Part shown: piece by piece, positions 25,835 to 34,493 of the stretch
How positions within the stretch are numbered: the stretch's first letter is position 1
Layout of the letters: the number at the start of each line of letters is the position of its first letter
Source: Chloroflexota bacterium
GTDB taxonomy: Bacteria > Chloroflexota > UBA6077 > JACCZL01
Direction of reading: 5' to 3'
Assembly (NCBI GenBank): GCA_020845495.1
Contig: JADLFM010000247.1
Span: 60,913-124,912, forward strand
DNA: 64,000 nt
Position numbers and translations under genes: made by a program
Notes under the pieces: model-generated
What the model saw: the letters and a program-made list of their open reading frames with translations, nothing else
The model's database searches: none
Told to the model about the DNA's origin: nothing

Positions 25835-26248
25835 CTACAGGCGTTCGAGGTAGGCGACCAGCCGTCCAACCCGTCGTTTGAGCTGTGCGCGGCGGGCCAG
25901 CAGCCGCAGCGCGACGATCGTCTCGACGAGCTCCGGCGGCAGGGTGGTCGAGGGCACCGTCTCACGAATCGGTGAAGTGCTGGTGGGCGCAGCGCTGGTG
26001 GGCGCAGCCGGGCGGGGCGGAGGCGTATGGGCGAGACGGGGACGCCGGTACGCCGCCCGCCGGACCGGATCTCCGAGCACATCATACGCTTCCTGAACGC
26101 GCTTGAAGCGGGTCAGCGCGGTCGGATCGCGTGGGTGCAGATCGGGGTGACTCTGGCGGGCGGCCTGCCGGTAGGCGGCGCGGATCTCGTCGAGCGTGGC
26201 CTGCTCGCGGACGCCGAGGATGGCGTAGTAGTCCGGCTCAGCGGGCAT
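25835..26248 (-). CDS. J-domain (DnaJ-like) protein
   Basis: 137 residues. An N-terminal J domain (about 5-70) carries DYYAILGVREQATLDEIRAAY, the HPD motif in QSHPDLHPRD that stimulates DnaK ATPase, and FKRVQEAYDVLGDPVRRAAY. A Pro/Ala/Thr/Ser linker (about 72-100) and a basic C-terminal helix (LRLLARRAQLKRRVGRLVAYLERL) follow. It lacks the G/F, zinc-finger and substrate-binding parts of DnaJ, so it is a stand-alone type III J protein that would direct DnaK to a specific client. It lies 130 bases upstream of the cyclase on the same strand, and is divergent from the sugar importer. Confidence 0.9.
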   Translation of the reverse strand: MPAEPDYYAILGVREQATLDEIRAAYRQAARQSHPDLHPRDPTALTRFKRVQEAYDVLGDPVRRAAYRRPRLAHTPPPRPAAPTSAAPTSTSPIRETVPSTTLPPELVETIVALRLLARRAQLKRRVGRLVAYLERL

Positions 26249-26748
26249 GGTGCTGGCACTCCCGGCAGGTAGTCATCGCGCTTGTCAGGTGATACGGTGG
26301 GTTGCCGGATCCGGTCAAGAATGGATCGCGGGGTCGGCGCCTGAGGCCCGCTGAGGCCATGGCGCAGAGCCCTGGTGAACTGTCCCGAGGCAGCATCCCC
26401 TACCCGTACGCCCACGCCTATCGGCGCTCGACGTCGTAGGAACGTCTCGCCTCGATCCGGTTCTCACTGCGTACGTGTATGCCGCTCGTTACTGACTCGA
26501 TGGGTGCACGTACCTTGGCCAGATGCCTGCCGTCGCATCAGCGCGCCATGGGGCACGGCGGTCTAGACGCGTACAGCGCCATTCTGCGCACCCCTATGCC
26601 CCATCTCGATGGCGTCTCCAGATCTTTCGCGTACCGCCTTGCTTCGGTACACTGCACCAATTTGGTGCCGGGACGTTGTATATTCTCCGAACTTCCGCGA
26701 CTGCGGAGAAGGTGTCACCGATCCCGTTTCTCGTCATGGAGGCAGGCG
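26249..26748. other. intergenic region, divergent J-protein / sugar ABC importer 1
   Basis: 500 bases without a credible gene; the frame upstream of the binding protein stays open but has shuffled composition. The left half shows nothing recognisable. The right end holds the operator/promoter described at 26655-26684 and a GGAGG ribosome site at 26738. Confidence 0.5.
26655..26684 (+). promoter_or_regulatory. palindrome plus -10-like box for sugar ABC importer 1
   Basis: CACCAA-T-TTGGTG, a perfect 6-bp inverted repeat (26655-26667), is followed by TATATT (26679-26684), about 65 bases before the binding protein start. The palindrome overlaps the expected -35 position, as a repressor operator would. 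The identity of a regulator is unknown. Confidence 0.45.
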
Positions 26749-28323
26749 ATGGCGCGCTTTGACAGAACGATCACGCGGCGAACGTATCTCGGGCTCACAC
26801 TCGGCTGGGCGACGGCATCGCTCCTGGCGGCCTGCGGACAGGCCCAAACATCCGGCTCCACGCAATCGGGAGCAGCCCCTAAGGCGACCACGGCTCCGGC
26901 CCAGGCGGCCGCCAAGCCGACCGAAGCAGCCAGTCCGGCTGCTGCCAAGCCAGCCGCGGCTAGCCCGGCCGCCAGCCCCGCGGCGCCGGCCGCCGCATCG
27001 CCGGCTGCGTCGCCGGCTGCGTCACCGGCCGCGCAGTCCAGCGCGCCGACTCCAGTGGCGGTCAGCAACATCCCAATGAAGGGGCCGGGCGCCGGGTTCG
27101 ACTGGAAGCAGTTCAGCGGCCAGTCGCTCAACGTCCTGTTCGTGAAGCACCCCTGGTCGACCGCTGCTGAGGCGGCGCTGCCAAAGTTCACCGAATTGAC
27201 CGGCATCAAGGTTACGTTCGAAGACTTGCCTGAGCTCCAGGCGCGCCAGAAGCTCGCGGTGGATTTCGCGGGCGGCGGCGGCACCTATGACGCCTTCAAC
27301 ACCAGCCTCCACGTCGAGAAGATTCTGTTCTGGAAGAGCGGCTGGTACCAGCCCCTCAACGAACTGCTGAGCAATCCCAAGTTCCTCAGCCCTGAGTTCG
27401 ATTGGACTGACACCGTCGACTCCGCGAAGCAGGCGGTGACGGCGCCGGACGGCAAGGTGCTGGCACTCCCGACGTTCACCGACGTCTCGGTCATGGCGTA
27501 CCGACAGGACCTCTTCGACGCGAAGAACATCAAGCCGCCGACAAGTCTCGACGAGCTGACCGAGGCGGTCAAGGCGGTCCATAACCCCTCTGGTGGCGTC
27601 TATGGATGGGCTTCACGGGGGCTGAAGAACGCCAACATGACCCAATGGCCATGCCAATTCTTCAACTTCGGCGGTCAGTATTTCACCAAGGACGGCAAGT
27701 CCGATCTCGGCAGCGATGCGACCGCCCAGTCTGTCGACTGGTACGCCAGGATGGACCGTGAGTACGGCCCGCCCGGCGTGGTGAACTTCAACTGGTACGA
27801 AGTGACGGCCGGCTTCATGCAAGGCCAGATCGCCGCGATGCAGGACGGTATCAACTTCTTCAGCCAGTATGAAGACGCGTCCAAGTCGCGCGTGGTCGGC
27901 AAGGTCCACTACATGCTCGTCCCGAAGGGGCCGGGCGGTCTGTTTCCGCCGACCTACACATCGGGCATCGCGGTCAGCGCGAAGTCGAAGCAGCAAGGCC
28001 CGGCGTTCCTGCTGGCGCAGTTCCTGACTGGCCAGGACCAGGGTATTCGCTCCCAGCTTGCCGGTATCGGCGTGGCGAGGCTCTCGACCTGGAACGATGC
28101 GCAGGTCAAGTCCGCGCAGAAGATGCCGCAAGCCTGGGTCGACTCCTACATGGAGGGCATGAAGCTCGGGAAGCCAGGCCTGCCCGAAATCGCGGCGGTC
28201 ACCCAGTACCGCGACGACGTCGGCGCGCTCATCCAGCAAGCGATCGAGGGCGGTGACGCCAGGCAGATCGTCAAGCAGATGGATCAGGCGTTCCAGGCGG
28301 TGCTGGACAAGGAGCCGAAGTAG
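26749..28323 (+). CDS. extracellular sugar-binding lipoprotein (ABC family 1)
   Basis: 524 residues from ATG 26749, with GGAGG 7 bases upstream. The N-terminus has a twin-arginine motif (ITRRTYLGLTLG), a short hydrophobic core and the lipobox LLAAC. A linker of about 70 residues of Ala/Pro/Ser/Lys then spaces the binding domain from the membrane. From about residue 115 (FDWKQFSGQSLNVLFVKHPW) it is a family 1 solute-binding protein with a PDGKVLALPTFTDVSVMAYRQDLFD stretch typical of carbohydrate-binding members. It would deliver a sugar to the two permeases encoded next. The twin-arginine signal implies export after folding. A TatA-like gene lies at 49954. The exact sugar cannot be deduced. 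Confidence 0.92.
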   Translation: MARFDRTITRRTYLGLTLGWATASLLAACGQAQTSGSTQSGAAPKATTAPAQAAAKPTEAASPAAAKPAAASPAASPAAPAAASPAASPAASPAAQSSAPTPVAVSNIPMKGPGAGFDWKQFSGQSLNVLFVKHPWSTAAEAALPKFTELTGIKVTFEDLPELQARQKLAVDFAGGGGTYDAFNTSLHVEKILFWKSGWYQPLNELLSNPKFLSPEFDWTDTVDSAKQAVTAPDGKVLALPTFTDVSVMAYRQDLFDAKNIKPPTSLDELTEAVKAVHNPSGGVYGWASRGLKNANMTQWPCQFFNFGGQYFTKDGKSDLGSDATAQSVDWYARMDREYGPPGVVNFNWYEVTAGFMQGQIAAMQDGINFFSQYEDASKSRVVGKVHYMLVPKGPGGLFPPTYTSGIAVSAKSKQQGPAFLLAQFLTGQDQGIRSQLAGIGVARLSTWNDAQVKSAQKMPQAWVDSYMEGMKLGKPGLPEIAAVTQYRDDVGALIQQAIEGGDARQIVKQMDQAFQAVLDKEPK

Positions 28324-28345
28324 ATGACGGCCAGCGGGTCACGCG

Positions 28346-29308
28346 GTGGATGGCAGGTGGCGTGTGAGTAACAACCCGGCGCCGGCCGCCTCGGCCGGCG
28401 CCGTCACGGGCAGTCCGGCCGGCGCGACGGGCCGGCCGGACTGGTGGGAGCGCAACGCGCGCTTCGTGCTGCCGATGCCAGCCGTCATCGTCACGCTGCT
28501 CGTGATCGCGTTCCCGCTGGTCTACACCCTGTACCTCAGCTTTACTGACTGGACGCTGTCGAACCCCGGCGGGCCGGCCGTCGCAGGGCTGACCAACTAC
28601 ATCACCCTCTTTACGACCGATCAGCGCTTCGGGAATGCTGTCTGGATCACGTTCTACTTCACGCTGGTCGCGGTCACGGTGCAGACGGTCCTCGGCGTGG
28701 CGCTCGCGCTGTTGTTCAATCGGCAGTTCTGGGCGCGGGGCTTCTTCCGCACGCTGGCGATCCTGCCGATGGTCGCGACGCCGGTCGCCATCGCGCTGAT
28801 CTTCGTGATGATGTTCCACCCCACGCTCGGCGTGCTCAACTACTTCGTCACGTTGGTCGGGCTGCCGCCGCAGACCTGGATCCACTCCAGCCAGACGGTC
28901 ATACCGGCCCTCGTGCTGGTCGATACCTGGCAGTGGACGCCGCTGATCATGCTGATCGTGCTGGCGGGTCTCTCGGCGCTGCCGAGCGAGCCGTACGAGG
29001 CGGCCAGGATCGACGGCGCGGCAGGCTGGCAGCAACTGCTGTACATCACGTTGCCACTGGTACGGCCGGCGATCGTGACGGCCGTCCTGTTTCGCCTGAT
29101 CGACGCGCTCAAGACCTTCGACATCATCTTCGTCATGACCCAAGGCGGGCCAGGCACCGCCTCGGAGACGATCAACATCTACCTGTTCAGTACCGCCTTT
29201 TCCTACTTCCGGATGGGCGCGGCCTCGTCGATGGTGGTCGTCTTCTTCGCAATCATTCTTGGGATCTCGCTGGTCGCCATCCGGGTGCGGCGGGGCACCG
29301 CGGCTTGA
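28346..29308 (+). CDS. sugar ABC transporter permease (MalF/UgpA type)
   Basis: 320 residues from GTG 28346; GTG 28364 is an equally possible start. After a Pro/Ala-rich N-terminal tail there are six membrane segments. The binding-protein-dependent permease EAA loop is visible as EPYEAARIDGAAGWQQLLYI, which docks on the ATPase. A TFDIIFVMTQGGPGTASETI periplasmic loop is typical of MalF/UgpA-type carbohydrate permeases. It lies 22 bases after the binding protein gene and 68 before the second permease, so the three are one operon. No ATP-binding gene follows; a shared MsmX-type ATPase encoded elsewhere is the usual solution. Confidence 0.93.
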   Translation: MDGRWRVSNNPAPAASAGAVTGSPAGATGRPDWWERNARFVLPMPAVIVTLLVIAFPLVYTLYLSFTDWTLSNPGGPAVAGLTNYITLFTTDQRFGNAVWITFYFTLVAVTVQTVLGVALALLFNRQFWARGFFRTLAILPMVATPVAIALIFVMMFHPTLGVLNYFVTLVGLPPQTWIHSSQTVIPALVLVDTWQWTPLIMLIVLAGLSALPSEPYEAARIDGAAGWQQLLYITLPLVRPAIVTAVLFRLIDALKTFDIIFVMTQGGPGTASETINIYLFSTAFSYFRMGAASSMVVVFFAIILGISLVAIRVRRGTAA

Positions 29309-29376
29309 GTTGCGTTCGCGCACCGACGAGGTGAGGTGCGCGGGCACGATGACTGGACTCGATCGGGAGCGGATGC

Positions 29377-30210
29377 ATGAGCCCCAAAATGCAGCATACC
29401 CTCAAGGAAATCGCCTACTTCCTGCTGATCCTTATCGTGATGCTCCCGACCATCTTCGTCTTCTTCTGGATGATCTCGGTCTCGTTCCGCAACAACCTCG
29501 AAGCGACCGAATATCCACCGGTGTTCATCCCCCACATGCCGACGCTAGATGGCTACCGCTACGTCCTCAACAATCCGGCGCAGCCGTTCTTCCAGTTTTT
29601 GTGGAACAGCACGGTGGTGGCGGCGGGGGCAACGATCCTCGGGATGGCGCTCGGCGTGCCGGCTGCCTTTAGCATCGCGCGCTGGAAGCAGAACGGCCTG
29701 GCCCTGGGTATCCTGCTGGCCCGCATCACGCCGGGCCTCAGCTTCCTGGTGCCCTGGTTCATCATGTTCCGCTTCCTCGACCTGATCGACACCTACCCGG
29801 CCCTGATCATCACCCATCTCGTGGTCGGACTCCCGATCATCGTCTGGGTGATGATCGGCTTCTTCGAGGACGTGCCGTCTGAGTTGATCGACGCCGGCAT
29901 GATCGACGGGAGCTCGACGTACGGTGTCTTGTGGCGGATCGCCTTGCCGATCGTGAAGCCGGGACTGGTCGCCACGGCGATCTTGAGCGTCATCTTCTCC
30001 TGGAACAACTTTGCGTTCTCGGTGGTGCTGGCTGGCCCGAAGACCCGGACCTTGCCGGTCGCAGTCTTCAACCTGATGAGCTTCGAGCAGTTCAACTGGG
30101 GATCGCTGGCAGCAGCGGCCACGATGATCACGCTCCCGGTGGTGATCATGGCGCTCATCATGCAGCGCCACATCGTGAGCGGCCTGACCTTCGGCGCCGT
30201 CAAGCAGTAG
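29377..30210 (+). CDS. sugar ABC transporter permease (MalG/UgpE type)
   Basis: 277 residues from ATG 29377, with CGGGAGCGG upstream. Six membrane segments. The EAA-type cytoplasmic loop reads VPSELIDAGMIDGSSTYGVLWRI, with Ala replaced by Asp-Ala (ELIDAG rather than the usual ELEEAA), and the terminal QRHIVSGLTFGAVKQ is characteristic of MalG-family permeases. It forms the channel with the preceding permease. It is the last gene of importer 1; a weak hairpin lies downstream at 30264. Confidence 0.93.
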   Translation: MSPKMQHTLKEIAYFLLILIVMLPTIFVFFWMISVSFRNNLEATEYPPVFIPHMPTLDGYRYVLNNPAQPFFQFLWNSTVVAAGATILGMALGVPAAFSIARWKQNGLALGILLARITPGLSFLVPWFIMFRFLDLIDTYPALIITHLVVGLPIIVWVMIGFFEDVPSELIDAGMIDGSSTYGVLWRIALPIVKPGLVATAILSVIFSWNNFAFSVVLAGPKTRTLPVAVFNLMSFEQFNWGSLAAAATMITLPVVIMALIMQRHIVSGLTFGAVKQ

Positions 30211-30511
30211 CTGGCGGAAGCCCCCCGACGCAATCGGGCAACCTGGGCCAGCCGTCTCAGCCAGGCGTGGCTCCCCACGCCGCGCATCCCCGCGTATAGG
30301 GGTGGGGGCTATGGGCGAGTCATCGCCAACGGCCGAGCACCCGTGTTCCTGCCTGTCGAGGTGGAGGGATAACGTGCCGTTGGGGCCGGTCGACCTTGGC
30401 CCGTTCGCGGGGCCTCTGGTATCCTTCGCTGTCGCGCGGCCGCGTCATGTCGCGTAGGTCAGGCCGGCCGGCCCGCTGCTCGCGCCGAGCCGCGGTCACC
30501 GGAGTCGCCCC
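30211..30511. other. intergenic region between importer 1 and glycan cluster
   Basis: About 300 bases with no credible gene. It holds the weak hairpin at 30264-30281. No clear promoter was recognised before the glycosyltransferase. Confidence 0.4.
30264..30281 (+). terminator. weak hairpin after sugar permease operon
   Basis: GGCGTGG / CCACGCC, a 7-bp stem with a 4-base loop, lies 54 bases after the stop. No U tract. Confidence 0.35.
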
Positions 30512-31285
30512 GTGTCCCTCCCGACGAACAGCCTCCCGGCCAACAAACTCTCGATCAGCGCCTTCTTTCCGGCCTACAACGATGCCGGCACGATCGCTAG
30601 CATGGTGGTCACCGCCGATCGCACCCTTCGGGAACTGACGGACGACTACGAAGTGATCGTGGTCAACGACGGCAGCCCCGACCATACCGGCGAAGTGCTG
30701 GCGGACCTTCAAACCCGGTACCCGCACCTACGAGTCGTGACGCACGTCAAGAACCGAGGCTACGGCGGGGCGCTGCGGAGCGGCTTCGCCAACGCGACGA
30801 AGGATCTCGTCTGCTACACCGACGGCGACGCCCAGTACGACCCACGTGAGTTCGCGCTGCTCGTGCACAACCTTCGTGACGATGTGGACGTGGTGCAGGG
30901 CTACAAGATCCAGCGGAACGACCCGCTCCATCGGATCATCATCGGCAAGCTGTACCACACCGTGGTCAAGACCATGTTCGGGCTGCCGATCCGGGATGTC
31001 GATTGCGACATGCGCCTGATCCGCCGCCACGTCTTCGATGAGGTTGACCTGACCCGCGACAGCGGCGTGATCTGCGTCGAGATGATGACCAAGATCAGCC
31101 AGGCCGGCTACACGATGACTGAGGTTCCGGTGCACCATTACCACCGGGCGTACGGCCAGAGTCAGTTCTTCAACTTCCGCCGCGTTGGGCGAGTGGGCAT
31201 CGATCTGATTCGCCTGTGGATCGAGCTGGTACTGTTGCGTGGGCTGCGCCGTCGCCCGGCGGCGCGCTCGGCACGGGAGGTCTGA
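30512..31285 (+). CDS. glycosyltransferase family 2 (dolichyl-phosphate-mannose-synthase-like)
   Basis: 257 residues from GTG 30512. GT-A fold seen as LSISAFFPAYNDAGTIASMV, VIVVNDGSPDHTGEVL (first Asp motif), NRGYGGALRSGF and CYTDGDAQYDPREF (DxD metal site). GNPRVFD-like chain ends are replaced by a VDCDMRLIRRHVFDEVDL segment, and the C-terminus ends in a hydrophobic helix with a basic tail (IELVLLRGLRRRPAAR), which suggests membrane association. It resembles enzymes that move a sugar from a nucleotide donor to a polyprenyl-phosphate. It begins a run of five tightly packed surface-glycan genes; the next gene starts 3 bases after its stop. Confidence 0.9.
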   Translation: MSLPTNSLPANKLSISAFFPAYNDAGTIASMVVTADRTLRELTDDYEVIVVNDGSPDHTGEVLADLQTRYPHLRVVTHVKNRGYGGALRSGFANATKDLVCYTDGDAQYDPREFALLVHNLRDDVDVVQGYKIQRNDPLHRIIIGKLYHTVVKTMFGLPIRDVDCDMRLIRRHVFDEVDLTRDSGVICVEMMTKISQAGYTMTEVPVHHYHRAYGQSQFFNFRRVGRVGIDLIRLWIELVLLRGLRRRPAARSAREV

Positions 31286-31287
31286 GG

Positions 31288-32331
31288 ATGCCGTATCGCG
31301 CGGCGCAGTTCTACGACAACAAGCGAGTGATGGTAACCGGCGGCCTCGGCTTCATTGGCTCTAACCTGGCGCGCCAACTGGTAGATCTGGGGGCGCGGGT
31401 GCTGCTGGTCGATTCGCTGATCGCGGAAACTGGCGCGAACCCGTCCAACATCGCTGGTATCGAGGACCGGGTTTCCACCCGTACGGTGGACATCCGCGAC
31501 GCGCTGGCGATGGAGCGGCTCGTCGCCGAGCAGGACGTCATCTTCAACCTGGCCGGCCAGGTCAGTCACATCGACAGCATGCGCGATCCGTTCACGGATC
31601 TCGAGATCAACTGTCGCGCGCAGTTGTCGCTGCTCGAGTCGTGCCGCCGCCACAACCCTGGCGTGAAGGTGGTGTTCGCCAGTACCCGACAGATCTACGG
31701 ACGCCCGGACTACCAGCCGGTTGACGAGAGGCATCTCCTGCATCCGACCGACGTCAACGGTATCAACAAGATGGCCGGCGAGTGGTACCACATCCTTTAC
31801 AACAACGTGTACGGGGTACGCGCCTGCTCGCTGCGGCTCACGAACACGTATGGCCCGCGCATGCTCGTCAAGAACAACCGTCAGACGGCGATCGGCTGGT
31901 TCATCCGCCAGATCCTCGACGACGAAGAGGTCCAGTTATTCGGTGACGGCATGCAACTTCGGGACTTCACCTACGTCGACGATGCCAGCGACGCCTTCTT
32001 GCGGGCGGGCGCCTCAGACGTCTCGAACGGGCAGGTCTTCAACATCGGCGGCCCGGAGCCCATCAGCCTGCGCGACTTGCTGGATTTGATGATCGAGATC
32101 GCGGGGGTGGGGAGCTATCGGCTGGTGCCATTTCCACCCGAGAAGAAGGCCATCGACATCGGCAGCGTCTACGCGGATTACGCCAAAATCGAGCGCGCGC
32201 TCGGCTGGACGCCCAAGGTCGACATGCGCGAAGGTCTCGAGCGTACCCTCGAGTTCTACCGCGAGCACCGATCCCAGTACTGGGGCGACCCGGCCGGCGC
32301 GACGGCCGCCCCGATGGCAGGAGCCCGATGA
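31288..32331 (+). CDS. NAD-dependent epimerase/dehydratase (extended SDR), Tyr-less active site
   Basis: 348 residues from ATG 31288. The Rossmann motif is VTGGLGFIGSNLARQL. The body is that of a nucleotide-sugar epimerase or dehydratase (VFASTRQIYGRPDYQPVDE, LRLTNTYGPRML, LRDFTYVDDASDAF, FNIGGPEP). The canonical YxxxK is replaced: Asn157-Gly-Ile-Asn-Lys161, so Lys is kept but the catalytic Tyr is Asn. A Thr/Ser remains in the strand before it. Either the base comes from elsewhere, or this is a family with altered chemistry. It sits between the glycosyltransferase and the aminotransferase and overlaps the latter by 4 bases, so it likely helps make an amino or deoxy sugar for the same glycan. 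Confidence 0.9.
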   Translation: MPYRAAQFYDNKRVMVTGGLGFIGSNLARQLVDLGARVLLVDSLIAETGANPSNIAGIEDRVSTRTVDIRDALAMERLVAEQDVIFNLAGQVSHIDSMRDPFTDLEINCRAQLSLLESCRRHNPGVKVVFASTRQIYGRPDYQPVDERHLLHPTDVNGINKMAGEWYHILYNNVYGVRACSLRLTNTYGPRMLVKNNRQTAIGWFIRQILDDEEVQLFGDGMQLRDFTYVDDASDAFLRAGASDVSNGQVFNIGGPEPISLRDLLDLMIEIAGVGSYRLVPFPPEKKAIDIGSVYADYAKIERALGWTPKVDMREGLERTLEFYREHRSQYWGDPAGATAAPMAGAR

Positions 32332-33464
32332 ACGCACCCGTCGTCAGCGGACGCATCCCCGTCTTCGATCTGAAGGCGCAGTACGCGGCGCTCAAGCCCG
32401 AGCTTGACGAAGCCGCGCTGCGGGTCATGGCGAGCGGCTGGTTCATCCAGGGCCAGGAGCACGCCGCGTTCGAGCGCGAGTTCGCGGAGTACTGCCAGGC
32501 GACGCACGGTATCGGTGTGGCGAGCGGGACCGACGCCATCCGCCTCGGGCTCCAGGCGCTCGGCGTTGGCTCGGGCGATGAGGTCATCACGACCGCGAAC
32601 GCCGGTATGCCTCCGGTCGTCGCCATTCGGGAGACAGGGGCGACGCCGGTCCTGGTTGACGTCGATCCCGAGACCCGCAACATCGACCCGGCGAAGATCG
32701 AGGAGCGGATCACCCCGCGTACGAAGGCAGTGCTGGCGGTCCACCTCTATGGCCACCCGGCCGACGTCGACGCGATCCAGGCCGTCATCGGGCCGCGCGG
32801 CATCAAGCTGATGGAAGACTGCGCCCAGGCCCACGGCGCCCACTACAAGGGGCGGCGCGTCGGGAGCCTTGGGGATGTGGCGGCGTTCAGCTTCTACCCC
32901 ACGAAGAACCTTGGGGCGTATGGCGACGGCGGCTTCATCACCACGAACGATGACGAGATCGCCGACCGTGCTCGGTTGCTACGGGGCTATGGCTGGCGGC
33001 AGCGGTACCTGAGCGAGACACACGGGATCAATTCGCGCCTGGACGAGATGCAGGCGGCCATCCTGCGGGTCAAGCTGCGGTACCTGGATACTGCCAACGA
33101 GGACCGTCGCCGGCGGGCAGCGGTCTACGACGAGGCGCTACGCGGCGTCGCCACACCCGTGACGCAGCCGGGCGCGACGCCAGTCTACCACCTGTACGTG
33201 ATCGAGACTGACCGACGCGACGCGTTGAAGGCGGCGTTGAATGAGGCCGAAATCAGCACCGACATCCACTACCCGCTGCCCAGCCATCTCCAGCAGGCAT
33301 GCACCGACCTCGGTCTCGGAGAGGGCTCGCTGCCGGTGACCGAGCGCCTGTCGCGGCAAGTGCTGTCGCTGCCGATGTATCCGGAGTTGCCTATCGAGCA
33401 CGTCGAGTACGTCGCCGCGAAGGTGTCTGAGCTTGCTGCGCGGCTGGGAGCGCCGGTACGCTGA
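32328..33464 (+). CDS. DegT/DnrJ/EryC1/StrS family sugar aminotransferase
   Basis: 378 residues. PLP-dependent transaminase for keto-sugars: ASGTDAIRLGLQALGVGSGDEV at the cofactor site, LMEDCAQAHGAHYKGRRVG with the PLP-binding Asp, and internal aldimine Lys193 in FYPTKNLGAYGDGG. The C-terminal part has the usual HINYPLPSHLQ-like stretch (DIHYPLPSHLQ). It would convert a 4-keto or 3-keto NDP-sugar to an amino sugar with glutamate as donor. Its ATG overlaps the previous stop (ATGA), so it is translationally coupled to the Tyr-less SDR. The product sugar is not predictable from sequence alone. Confidence 0.94.
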   Translation: MNAPVVSGRIPVFDLKAQYAALKPELDEAALRVMASGWFIQGQEHAAFEREFAEYCQATHGIGVASGTDAIRLGLQALGVGSGDEVITTANAGMPPVVAIRETGATPVLVDVDPETRNIDPAKIEERITPRTKAVLAVHLYGHPADVDAIQAVIGPRGIKLMEDCAQAHGAHYKGRRVGSLGDVAAFSFYPTKNLGAYGDGGFITTNDDEIADRARLLRGYGWRQRYLSETHGINSRLDEMQAAILRVKLRYLDTANEDRRRRAAVYDEALRGVATPVTQPGATPVYHLYVIETDRRDALKAALNEAEISTDIHYPLPSHLQQACTDLGLGEGSLPVTERLSRQVLSLPMYPELPIEHVEYVAAKVSELAARLGAPVR

Positions 33465-33700
33465 CACGCCGCTCGCGAATGACCGCGCGTTTCGCCACCG
33501 GTGACGATTGGCGAGCAGCCGACGCGCCGTGTCGTGCGCGCCTGTCCGCTAGCCATCCGTGTCTGTCGCAGTCGTCCCGCAACACGCGCGTGACCTCTGG
33601 CAACTCACGCCTTACCGCTGACGGCTCTCGCCCGGCCGCTGACCGCTCACGACTGACAACTGACGACTCGAACGCCGACGCCTGAGAACGACGACCGACG

Positions 33701-34486
33701 ATGGAGCGCGACCAGTACGACTTGATGTACGCCCAGGAGGAGCGGCACTGGTGGTACGTTGGGATGCGACGCATCTCGGCGGCGCTGCTCCGGACGTATC
33801 CGCCGCGTGTGCCGTGCAGCCGTGGTCGCTCGCTCGACATCCTGGATGCCGGCTGCGGCTCCGGCGGTATGACCCGCTTCCTCGGGCGCTGGGGACGGGT
33901 GACCGGCGTCGATCTGGAGCCGCACGCGCTCGAACTGGCACGGCGGCGCGGGCTCGAACGCCTCGCGTGCGCGTCGGTCGGAGCGCTGCCGTTCAGGTCC
34001 GCGAGCTTCGACATCGTCACGAGCTTCGACGTGCTCTACCACCTGAACGTCAACGACGATCGCGCCGCACTGGCCGAGCTCCACCGGCTGTTGCGGCCTG
34101 GCGGGATCGCTCTGATCCGGCTACCAGCCTTCGACTGGATTCGCGGCGCGCATGACGAGGTGGTCCACACCCGCCATCGCTACACACGCCCGGAGCTAGC
34201 GGCCAAGCTGGAGGACGTCGGGTTCCGGATCGAGCACACCACCTATGCGAACTTCACGCTGTTCCCGCTGGCGCCCGTAAAGCGATACCTGGAGCACCGT
34301 AACGGCTCCCACGAGGCGACCGATCTCTGGCTGCCGCCCGCGCCGATCAACCGCTTCCTTGGGAAGTTGCTCAGCCTCGAGGCCGTGCCGGCATGCGGGC
34401 CGGGCCTGCCGTGGGGGTTATCCGTGTTCGCCGTCGCGCGGCGCGTTCACCCGCTCGACGGCGACGCGTGGGAGCGCCCGGACTGA
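33701..34486 (+). CDS. class I SAM-dependent methyltransferase
   Basis: 261 residues from ATG 33701. Motif I is DILDAGCGSGGMTRFLGRWG, then a GVDLEPHALELARRRG acidic loop, ALPFRSASFDIVTSFDVLYHL (motif II/III) and LLRPGGIALIRLPAF. The N-terminus begins with HWWYVGMRRI, common in methyltransferases of polysaccharide clusters. The target is likely a sugar or lipid-linked intermediate. A 236-base spacer separates it from the aminotransferase; that spacer shows only low-complexity CTGAC-type repeats. The next gene starts 7 bases after its stop. Confidence 0.9.
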   Translation: MERDQYDLMYAQEERHWWYVGMRRISAALLRTYPPRVPCSRGRSLDILDAGCGSGGMTRFLGRWGRVTGVDLEPHALELARRRGLERLACASVGALPFRSASFDIVTSFDVLYHLNVNDDRAALAELHRLLRPGGIALIRLPAFDWIRGAHDEVVHTRHRYTRPELAAKLEDVGFRIEHTTYANFTLFPLAPVKRYLEHRNGSHEATDLWLPPAPINRFLGKLLSLEAVPACGPGLPWGLSVFAVARRVHPLDGDAWERPD

Positions 34487-34493
34487 GGCCGGC

